This document shows, one piece after another, positions 1 to 5,661 of a DNA stretch of 7,034 nt. The stretch comes from Verrucomicrobiota bacterium. GTDB taxonomy: Bacteria; Verrucomicrobiota; Kiritimatiellia; CAIQIC01; Lenti-01. The number at the start of each line of letters is the position of its first letter. Position 1 is the stretch's first letter. The translations under genes were made by a program, and so were the position numbers. The DNA lies in the NCBI GenBank assembly GCA_022709625.1, contig JAKLIL010000090.1, positions 1 to 7,034 of the forward strand, read 5' to 3'. The notes below the pieces were generated by a model, which did no database searches, was not told where the DNA came from, and worked only from the letters and a program-made list of their open reading frames with translations.

Positions 1-720
1 GGCCAGGCGGATGTATTGGCAGGTGCGTTTCACGGTGCTCATGGCCGCCCAGGCGCTGCCCTCGTGCTGGCGGTACACGGCCATGACGCGATCCAGATAC
101 AGCGCCGGACCGCGTCTCAGCAACAGCAGGAACAACGGCCAATCCGGCGCCGGCACGGCGGCGAGCCACGGCGGCAATTCCGGCATAAAAGCGGCGCGAT
201 AGACGGCCGACAGGGTGGGAATGATCCGGCCTTTCAAGACATCCCGAAACACCGTCCGTTGCGGCGGTTCGGGAAACGGACCCGTTTGGGCAGCGGCGGG
301 AAACGCCAAGGTGTTTTTGGCGATGTCGCCCTCGAACCGATATTCGACGTTGTGGTAAACCAGCGCCACGGTCTCGTCTTGTTCCAGCAAGTCGACCTGC
401 GCTTGTAGCTTGTGCGAATCGGTCCAGTAGTCGTCCCCCTCCAGCAGGGCCACGTATTTGCCCCGGCACGCCGTTAGCGTGCGCCCAAGGTTGGCGAACA
501 TCCCCAAGTTCCGCTCCGCCGGCAAGAGCCGGATACGCTCCGGATGCTGCCGGGCATACCGCTCGCAAATGGCGCGCGTGCCGTCCGGCGAACAGTCCTC
601 CCCGATCGCCAATTCGACCGGGAAATCCGTCTTCTGCGCGAGCACGCTCTCAATGGCCTCCGCCACGAACCGCTCGTGGTTGTAGGCGAGCATCGCCACG
701 CTGACCAGGGGCATAGTCAT
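1..720 (-). CDS. Family 2 glycosyltransferase, C-terminus missing (window edge)
   Basis: This is a GT-A fold family 2 glycosyltransferase, expected to transfer a sugar from a nucleotide donor to a growing surface glycan at the cytoplasmic face of the membrane. The 240 visible residues start MTMPLVSVAMLAYNHERF, the usual GT2 first strand and helix. An EDCSPDGTR stretch follows at about 41-49, in the nucleotide-binding position of the DDGSxDGT motif. LLEGDDYW at 92-99 is the DXD-type metal-binding motif. Near the visible end, DWPLFLLL (193-200) and YRQHEGSAW (216-224) are the late motifs typical of this subgroup. Family members are often about 300 residues or more, so perhaps a fifth is lost. 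No membrane segment is visible. The ATG at 720 opens the frame; the in-frame ATG at 714, preceded by GGGG, is an alternative. It is divergent from the MBOAT gene. Donor and acceptor cannot be deduced. Confidence 0.9.
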   Translation of the reverse strand, partial: MTMPLVSVAMLAYNHERFVAEAIESVLAQKTDFPVELAIGEDCSPDGTRAICERYARQHPERIRLLPAERNLGMFANLGRTLTACRGKYVALLEGDDYWTDSHKLQAQVDLLEQDETVALVYHNVEYRFEGDIAKNTLAFPAAAQTGPFPEPPQRTVFRDVLKGRIIPTLSAVYRAAFMPELPPWLAAVPAPDWPLFLLLLRRGPALYLDRVMAVYRQHEGSAWAAMSTVKRTCQYIRLA

Positions 721-771
721 GCCCCGGGAGCGGTACGGCGCGCCCTTTTGGGCAGGAATTTCAGGCTATAA

Positions 772-800
772 AACATATTTCTTTCAAAACCCCAGGCCAA
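772..800 (-). promoter_or_regulatory. Weak candidate sigma-70-type promoter for the GT2 gene
   Basis: On the minus strand, TTGGCC (plus positions 795-800) lies 17 bases from TATGTT (772-777). Each hexamer matches four of six bases of the TTGACA/TATAAT consensus and the spacing is ideal. A start of transcription would fall near 765, leaving a leader of about 45 bases before the ATG at 720. In an AT-rich spacer such matches occur by chance, and the organism's promoter consensus is unknown. Confidence 0.2.
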
Positions 801-829
801 CTTCTATATTTTCTTTTCTGTTCAAGAAT

Positions 830-849
830 AAAAAATCCCATGCGGGATT
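830..849 (-). terminator. Hairpin followed by T-run, possible rho-independent terminator in minus orientation
   Basis: Positions 834-839 (AATCCC) and 844-849 (GGGATT) form a perfect 6-base inverted repeat around a 4-base loop. Read on the minus strand, the stem's last TT runs into TTTT (833-830) and then ATTC, the layout of an intrinsic terminator. The stem is short with only three G-C pairs, so termination may be weak. No minus-strand gene lies immediately upstream, so it would stop antisense transcripts coming out of the MBOAT gene or act in a long GT2 leader. In plus orientation there is no T-run, so it is at most a leader hairpin there. Confidence 0.4.
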
Positions 850-950
850 CAATCGATTTCCGCTCATGATGTTATGCCCTGAATTGATGAGGAAAGAAAG
901 ACCTAACGGAACGAACAAGGCGCCCCTTCCCCCGCTCTTGGCCGGAATAT

Positions 951-957
951 AGGTGAG
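951..957 (+). promoter_or_regulatory. Ribosome binding site of the MBOAT gene
   Basis: AGGTGAG lies eight bases before the ATG at 966, a good Shine-Dalgarno match at a normal distance. It supports this ATG as the start, and so does the protein, whose first residues MLFNSWAF are the usual beginning of AlgI-like MBOAT proteins. Confidence 0.65.
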
Positions 958-965
958 AATCCATC

Positions 966-2393
966 ATGCTGTTCAACTCATGGGCATTTGTTTCGTTTTT
1001 CTGCGTTGTGCTGACGGCATACTGGTTCTTGCCCCACCGACAACAGAACCGGTGGCTCCTCTTCGCCAGCCTTTTTTTCTACGGTTGTTGGGATTGGCGC
1101 TTCCTTGGGTTGTTGCTTTTTACCGTTAGTGTCGATTACTGGGCCGCGCGCCTCATCAAAGATTCATCCGATAAACGCATCCGGCGCTTATTGCTCTCCG
1201 CCAGTATATGCGTCAACCTCTGTATCTTGGGGTATTTCAAGTATTTCAATTTCTTTGTATCTGCCTTTGCCAGGCTAATGGATACCCTGGGATTCCAGAC
1301 GTCGATCCCATTGCTTCACATCATCTTGCCGGTGGGGATATCGTTTTACACGTTCCAATCCATGAGCTATACGATCGATGTCTATCGCGGCATGCTAACG
1401 CCTACACGCCGATGGGCAGATTATGTCTTGTATGTATCGTTTTTCCCTCAGTTGGTGGCTGGCCCCATCGTCCGGTCGACTCAACTCCTTCCCCAGGTCG
1501 AGAATAAACGAAACATTACCCCTGACACCATAGCCTCCGGAATTAGACTTATCCTGCTCGGTTATTTTCGAAAGGTTTTCATTGCGGACGGGGTGGCCCC
1601 TATGGTTGGGGCGTGCTTCGCGACACCTTCCAATTTTGGAAGTGGCACCTTGTTGTTGGGAGTTTATCTTTTCGCCCTGCAGATATATGGGGATTTTGCG
1701 GGTTATTCCGACATTGCCAGAGGCACCAGTCGGCTCTTGGGCTTTGAACTCTGCCTGAATTTCCAGCAGCCCTACCTGTCCTCCAGCATCTCTGAATTCT
1801 GGCGCCGGTGGCATATCTCGCTGTCAACATGGCTTAGGGACTACCTATACATCCCGCTGGGAGGAAATCGAAAAGGGCGTGCGCGAACCTACGTGAACAA
1901 TCTAGCCACCATGCTGCTTGGGGGATTGTGGCATGGCGCGGCATGGCATTACGTGATATGGGGCGGTTTGCATGGCGTGTACTTGATGGCACACAAGATG
2001 TGGATCGGGGATCGAAAAATCAAGGTCTCGCCACCCCCGCATGGCATACCCGCCTTCAGCGCGTGGCTTGTCAAGTGCTTTCTGACTTTCAATCTGGTCT
2101 GCCTTGCTTGGATCTTTTTTAGAGCTGACAGCCTCATCGCCGCGATGGATTACCTCCGCAGCATGCTGTTTAGCCGGCATGAATTCGCATCTTCGGCATA
2201 CGCCGCCTATTTTTTGTTCTACGGCACCTTGGCCGGTTTGGTAGACTTCGCCTGTTTCTATTTCAAATCCGAAGTGCCCACAACCGGGCGCATGTCGCCG
2301 ATATTTCGCGGTGTGGTGTATGCCATTATTCTGTTCCTCGTTTTTGCGATCGGAGAACATGACGCCCAGCCTTTCATTTATTTCCAATTCTAG
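966..2393 (+). CDS. MBOAT family membrane O-acyltransferase (AlgI-like)
   Basis: This integral membrane protein of the MBOAT family, in the AlgI/PatA/DltB-like branch, is expected to move acyl (usually acetyl) groups across the inner membrane for O-acylation of an exported polysaccharide. The 475 residues match the usual length. Family landmarks are PVGISFYTFQSMSYTID (122-138), FPQLVAGPIVR (160-170), YGDFAGYSDIA (241-251), FWRRWHISLSTWLRDY (278-293) and IPLGGNRKG (296-304). The LWHGAAWHYVIWGGLHG segment follows at 321-337. His323 in it corresponds to the invariant MBOAT catalytic histidine, and His283 is a second conserved histidine. Hydrophobic segments run throughout, with the hydrophilic stretch around 345-360 the main break. 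Its stop lies inside the next gene, so the two are probably translationally coupled. The row at 1201-1260 is only 35% GC by hand count, unlike the flanking genes. Family and general role are secure; the substrate is not known. Confidence 0.95.
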   Translation: MLFNSWAFVSFFCVVLTAYWFLPHRQQNRWLLFASLFFYGCWDWRFLGLLLFTVSVDYWAARLIKDSSDKRIRRLLLSASICVNLCILGYFKYFNFFVSAFARLMDTLGFQTSIPLLHIILPVGISFYTFQSMSYTIDVYRGMLTPTRRWADYVLYVSFFPQLVAGPIVRSTQLLPQVENKRNITPDTIASGIRLILLGYFRKVFIADGVAPMVGACFATPSNFGSGTLLLGVYLFALQIYGDFAGYSDIARGTSRLLGFELCLNFQQPYLSSSISEFWRRWHISLSTWLRDYLYIPLGGNRKGRARTYVNNLATMLLGGLWHGAAWHYVIWGGLHGVYLMAHKMWIGDRKIKVSPPPHGIPAFSAWLVKCFLTFNLVCLAWIFFRADSLIAAMDYLRSMLFSRHEFASSAYAAYFLFYGTLAGLVDFACFYFKSEVPTTGRMSPIFRGVVYAIILFLVFAIGEHDAQPFIYFQF

Positions 2394-3423
2394 AGAATGG
2401 AAGACGATAGGGGCCGTGCTTGCCTTGCTGCTCGGCATTTGGGCAATGATCTGCCACTTGCCTGGAGCCAGCATCAAGGTAGTCTCCTCCCGTTTGGGGA
2501 AGAGCATCGAGATCTTTCGTTCCTATCTTGGCGGCCCAACCAATTCCTTGCATTCCGCCGTTGTCTTTTTTGGAAATTCCCGTTTCCAATCCTGCATTGA
2601 TCCTGGCCGTTTCGAAGCACGCTTGGGCGTCCCGAATCTTAAATGCGTCAATCTTGCCCAGCCCAGCATGAGCCCCTGGGAATACGATGTGCTATTGAAA
2701 GAGGCACAACTGGATTTACGGCCCGTTAAATTGGCGTTTGTTCAGATGGACCCGTGGATGTTCAACCAGAACGAGTTGAATCCCACTACCCACAAGCCCG
2801 TGTCTTATCCCCACGAATTTGAAGTATTTTCGTCCATGAGAGAACGGCTTTTCATTCCTGGATGGAACAACAAAGTCCGCCTTATGCTGAATACGATTCC
2901 TCGCTATTCTTTGGCGGACATTGCAAGCGCCTTGACGTATTGCCGCCACGGCGCAAACCGGCCGCCAGTGCCCTATGAGCCACCGGCGTATCATACGGAT
3001 CCCAAGATTGCCGCGCTGCAGCGCGCCGATCCCGATTTCTTTCCGCAAAACATCTCTAGAATGCATATGAATGATTACCAATTCAGTCGTTACTGGCAAA
3101 ATACGCTTGAAAGGCTGTTGTCCCGTCTCGCGCATGCCAACATCCCCGTCATCTTCATTCATCCTCCCGTCAAACGTGAATACTATCGCTATGTCGAATG
3201 CGATAGCCATCGGCAAGCGGAATACAACCGTCTGCTGGCGTACATGGCTGATTTGGCCCGCCGTTATCCCTTTTTGGACTATAAAACCCCCCCAGATTGT
3301 GGTCTGGATGACCAAGCCTTCATCGACTATGGCCATTTCACAAAGACCGGGTGCATCGCATTCACTGACCTTGTTTATGAATCGCTTCAAGACCCGCTCG
3401 CTCGTTGTCTTGGTCCTGATTAA
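2359..3423 (+). CDS. Membrane-anchored SGNH/AlgJ-like protein, partner of the MBOAT acyltransferase
   Basis: This probable periplasmic, membrane-anchored SGNH-type protein would complete O-acylation together with the upstream MBOAT, as AlgJ/AlgX do with AlgI and DltD with DltB. From the ATG at 2359 it is 354 residues. One hydrophobic segment (about 16-34) follows a short N-terminal tail. FFGNSRFQ (70-77) is the nucleophile block with Ser74. NLAQPSMSPWEYD (98-110) resembles block II, and IDYGHFTKTG (322-331) supplies Asp323 and His326 of the DxxH block. PVIFIHPP (263-270) is a typical late strand. The start is chosen because GGAG at 2352-2355 precedes it, although spacing is short, and because earlier starts (GTG 2311, ATG 2320) only add residues before the membrane anchor. 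It overlaps the MBOAT frame by 35 bases. Sampled rows are 38-52% GC. The fold call rests on motifs and context, not strong overall similarity. Confidence 0.75.
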   Translation: MTPSLSFISNSREWKTIGAVLALLLGIWAMICHLPGASIKVVSSRLGKSIEIFRSYLGGPTNSLHSAVVFFGNSRFQSCIDPGRFEARLGVPNLKCVNLAQPSMSPWEYDVLLKEAQLDLRPVKLAFVQMDPWMFNQNELNPTTHKPVSYPHEFEVFSSMRERLFIPGWNNKVRLMLNTIPRYSLADIASALTYCRHGANRPPVPYEPPAYHTDPKIAALQRADPDFFPQNISRMHMNDYQFSRYWQNTLERLLSRLAHANIPVIFIHPPVKREYYRYVECDSHRQAEYNRLLAYMADLARRYPFLDYKTPPDCGLDDQAFIDYGHFTKTGCIAFTDLVYESLQDPLARCLGPD

Positions 3424-3576
3424 TCCGGCCTTCCCCAGTGGTTCACGGTGTCGTGGTCCGGCGATGGAATGGAGTCCGCTGTTGTATTCCCCTTCGAAAC
3501 TGCCATATTTCTTTTCGGCGCAGGGCGCCAAGTTGTATTGACGGGTGCGCCCGGAAAGGAAGAGTCGCCGAAAACC
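3424..3576 (+). other. Spacer between the SGNH and NeuD-like genes
   Basis: These 153 bases lie between two same-direction genes. The reading frame of the next gene stays open back to an ATG at 3448, but the extra 43 residues match nothing typical of the family. A small inverted repeat, GGCGC-AGG-GCGCC, sits at 3517-3529 without a clean T-run after it, so it is a poor terminator. A weak promoter-like pair, TTGTAT (3482-3487) and CATATT (3504-3509) with 16 bases between, could serve the NeuD-like gene. None of these is convincing alone. Confidence 0.35.
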
Positions 3577-4239
3577 ATGGACAACATCGTCATCGTTGGA
3601 TCGTCGGGCCACGCCAAGGTCGTCATCGACATCGTGCAGCTAGAAGGCAAGTACCGCATTGCCGGCTTGCTGGACCGCACCCGGAGGGTGGGCGAGCAAA
3701 CGCTGGGCTATCGCGTTTTGGGCCAGGAAGAAGATTTGCCGAAGCTGAAGGAAGTCCATGCCCTCCACGGCGCGTTTGTCGCCATCGGCGACAACTTCGT
3801 CCGTTCCCGCGCGGTGGCCCTTGTCAAGGAATTCGCCCCGGAATTGCCGTTTGTCCGGGCGGTCCACCCCGCGGCCTGCCTTGCCCCCGGAACGTCCATC
3901 GGCGAGGGTACGGCGATTATGGCGGGCGCCGTGGTCAATCCCTGTTGTGCCATTGGCCGCCATTGCATCCTCAACACCCATTGCTCGCTGGACCACGATT
4001 CGCAGATGGAGGACTTCGCCAGTCTCGCCCCGGGCGCCACGCTGGGCGGAAAATGCCGGATCGGTTCCTTTGCGGCCATCTGCATCGGCGCGGTGCTGGT
4101 TCACGACGTCCACATCGGCGAACATGCGGTGATCGGCGCCGGCGCGCTGGTCACCCACTCCATGGATCCGTTCGTGGTGGCCTACGGCTCCCCCGCCAAA
4201 ACCGTGCGCACCCGCGCGCCCGGCGATAAATACGTTTGA
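3577..4239 (+). CDS. NeuD/PglD-like sugar acyltransferase (left-handed beta-helix)
   Basis: This is a hexapeptide-repeat acyltransferase of the NeuD/PglD/VioB type, cytoplasmic and normally trimeric, usually using acetyl-CoA to acylate a sugar nucleotide. The 220 residues begin MDNIVIVGSSGHAKVVID, the Rossmann-like PglD N-terminal domain with its GSSGHAK nucleotide-sugar loop at 8-14. From about 100 the repeats of the beta-helix follow, for example GTSIGEGTAIMAGAVV and VHIGEHAVIGAGALV. LDHDS at 138-142 provides His140, in the position of the catalytic base (His125 of PglD). AYGSPAKTVR (202-211) is the usual end of the domain. Ser149 stands where PglD has a second active-site histidine, so the acyl donor or acceptor mode may differ. 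ATG 3577 is preferred over 3448 because it starts right at the conserved strand; AAAGGAAGAG lies upstream at 3555-3564 at somewhat long spacing. It could N-acylate the 4-amino sugar of the convergent operon, but this is inference. Confidence 0.88.
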   Translation: MDNIVIVGSSGHAKVVIDIVQLEGKYRIAGLLDRTRRVGEQTLGYRVLGQEEDLPKLKEVHALHGAFVAIGDNFVRSRAVALVKEFAPELPFVRAVHPAACLAPGTSIGEGTAIMAGAVVNPCCAIGRHCILNTHCSLDHDSQMEDFASLAPGATLGGKCRIGSFAAICIGAVLVHDVHIGEHAVIGAGALVTHSMDPFVVAYGSPAKTVRTRAPGDKYV

Positions 4240-4251
4240 GCCGGAATTCGA

Positions 4252-4264
4252 GCCGCCCGGCGGC
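4252..4264. terminator. GC-rich palindrome between convergent genes, weak terminator candidate
   Basis: The sequence GCCGC-CCG-GCGGC lies in the 27-base gap between the stop codons of the NeuD-like gene (plus) and the 2,3-dehydratase gene (minus). It can form a 5-base-pair stem with a 3-base loop on either strand. There is no T-run on either side, so it is not a classical intrinsic terminator. Its position between convergent stops is the only other support. Confidence 0.25.
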
Positions 4265-4266
4265 CG

Positions 4267-5652
4267 TCAGGCCCTGGCCTGTTCGACGGGCAAGCAGCCC
4301 AACAGGCAGCGGCACTGGACGTTCAGGAAATTGTTGTAGCGAATCAGGTTCTTGAGCTGCCGGAGGGACACCCACAGGTAGTTGTCCGGCATGCGGGCGG
4401 GCAAATCGTCCCCGGCCCACACGATGAGGCTCCGGTTTTCCTCCCGGAAAAACCGTCCGCCTTCCTCGGACTGCATGGCATCGAACAGAATCCGTTCCGG
4501 CGGCGCCGCCAGCACTTCGTGCAGGAACGGCGGTGGGCAGGTGCTGGTGCGGTAGCTGCCGGTCAGGCATTGCACGGTCGGCGCCATCTCCACCACGTCG
4601 AAATTGCCGGCCTCGACCTTGGCCTGGACCAGCAGATGGAGCTGGCCACGGATGGGCCGCGCCAGGAACGCGACGATCCCCGGTTCGTGGGGCCTGACGA
4701 TGGGCTGCGTCCACGCGCCGACCTCGCGGTTCTCGGCCTCCACCCGCACGGCCATGACGGTGAAAAAACGGCCCTCCCGGTGCCGGATTTCCATGGGCGT
4801 GCGTACCCAGTCCGCCACCTGGTTGAGGGGAATCCGCTCCACGTTCAGTTCCCAACGGCACTTCATTTCGGTGAACCACGACACCACCTCGTCGTCCCCG
4901 TGGCAGTCGCCGCCGACATCCGGGGCTTGGGCATAGGAGATGCACGACAACACCGTGCGGGCATCCATGTTGACGACGTTGTCTTCCAGCAGTAGCCGCT
5001 GGATTTGCCCCAAGGTCAGCCAGGCGAAATCCGCGCCGATGGGAACCACCTCGCCTTCCGGCACTTCGACGACGACGTTGCGGTTGCGCTTGCGCAGGAA
5101 GCGGGCGCCCTGTTCCGACTGGAGAATATCCACGAGGGCGCGCCGGGGGCGTTCGCCCCGGAAGTATTCCAGATAGGCCGGCGCCCGGCCCTGGTGCACC
5201 CGCATGTAGTTGCTGCGCGTGGCCTGCAGCGTGGGCGCCACCTGCACGGTGCGGATGTTGCCCGGCTCCATCTTGGCCTGCATGAGGAAGTGCAGGATGC
5301 CCCGGCGGCGCTGGGCCAGAATGCCGAGAATCCCGATTTCCGGCTGGTTGATGATCGGCTGGGACCAGTGCGGCACCGTGCCGAAGTTGGTCTCGACCTT
5401 CAAGCCGTCGATCGTGAAAAACCGGCCGCTCTCGTGTTCCAGATTGCCGGTGGCCGGATGGAACCGCCAGCGCGCCAGCTCCGCGAACGGAATGGCTTCG
5501 GTGCGGAACCGATGGGTTTCCCGGGCGCGTTCCAGCCAGGCGTGGATCTGCCCGAAGTCCATCTCCCCGCCGTCGCGCGCCAACGCCGATTCCAGGAACG
5601 TCCGTCCCAGGGCGGCGGCGGCAGGTTCAGGCATGGCCGGCTTTGGATTCAC
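4267..5652 (-). CDS. NDP-hexose 2,3-dehydratase (EvaA/SpnO/TylX3-like)
   Basis: This enzyme family removes water across C2-C3 of dTDP-4-keto-6-deoxyglucose, giving a 3,4-diketo-2,6-dideoxy sugar, the first step to 2-deoxysugars. The 461 residues fit the family's usual length and show its hallmark internal duplication. The first copy (about 36-238) contains SGRFFTIDGLKVET (75-88), WSQPIINQPEIGILGIL (96-112), FLMQAKMEPGN (122-132) and APTLQATRSNY (139-149). The second (about 255-453) repeats these as EGRFFTVMAVRVEA, WTQPIVRPHEPGIVAFL, LLVQAKVEAGN and APTVQCLTGSY. NVVNMDARTVLSC (225-237) closes the first copy, and NFLNVQCRCLLGC (441-453) the second. The GTG at 5652 leaves nine bases after the aminotransferase stop; an in-frame ATG at 5634 also fits. 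Neither has a strong Shine-Dalgarno sequence, so coupling to the gene before it is likely. It is the last gene of the minus-strand operon. Confidence 0.92.
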   Translation of the reverse strand: MNPKPAMPEPAAAALGRTFLESALARDGGEMDFGQIHAWLERARETHRFRTEAIPFAELARWRFHPATGNLEHESGRFFTIDGLKVETNFGTVPHWSQPIINQPEIGILGILAQRRRGILHFLMQAKMEPGNIRTVQVAPTLQATRSNYMRVHQGRAPAYLEYFRGERPRRALVDILQSEQGARFLRKRNRNVVVEVPEGEVVPIGADFAWLTLGQIQRLLLEDNVVNMDARTVLSCISYAQAPDVGGDCHGDDEVVSWFTEMKCRWELNVERIPLNQVADWVRTPMEIRHREGRFFTVMAVRVEAENREVGAWTQPIVRPHEPGIVAFLARPIRGQLHLLVQAKVEAGNFDVVEMAPTVQCLTGSYRTSTCPPPFLHEVLAAPPERILFDAMQSEEGGRFFREENRSLIVWAGDDLPARMPDNYLWVSLRQLKNLIRYNNFLNVQCRCLLGCLPVEQARA

Positions 5653-5661
5653 ATCCGCAGG

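Larger units (their letters stand above)
721..965. promoter_or_regulatory. Divergent intergenic region between GT2 and MBOAT genes
   Basis: These 245 bases separate two genes that point away from each other, so promoters for both are expected here. The middle part, about 766-850, is distinctly AT-rich and contains TATAAA-like and A-run sequences, unlike the GC-rich coding DNA to its left. It also holds an inverted repeat and a weak minus-strand promoter candidate, annotated separately. I saw no convincing plus-strand -35/-10 pair for the MBOAT gene and no credible small gene. Open frames that cross this region lack ribosome binding sites and recognisable protein sequence. Confidence 0.6.

Noticed and set aside
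16..408. Plus-strand open frames across the left edge
   Set aside because: The minus strand here encodes a continuous GT2 protein with clear motifs, so these are shadows.
761..780. TATAAA at 767-772 as a plus-strand -10 box for the MBOAT gene
   Set aside because: No acceptable -35 element lies about 17 bases upstream, and the site is nearly 200 bases from the start codon.
2716..3612. A 298-codon minus-strand open frame across the SGNH gene
   Set aside because: No recognisable motif or ribosome binding site was seen, and it spans a gene with SGNH motifs plus the start of the NeuD-like gene.
3438..4229. A 263-codon plus-strand frame overlapping the NeuD-like gene one base out of register
   Set aside because: Its translation is arginine/glycine-rich without family features, whereas the neighbouring frame gives a clean hexapeptide-repeat protein.
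4151..4945. A 264-codon minus-strand open frame overlapping the 2,3-dehydratase in another frame
   Set aside because: The dehydratase frame carries the duplicated family motifs throughout. This one reads as low-complexity glycine/arginine-rich sequence.
4267..5652. Repeated blocks in the dehydratase considered as a recent tandem duplication or fusion
   Set aside because: The two-copy layout is normal for NDP-hexose 2,3-dehydratases. The copies are diverged, so this is ancient family architecture.
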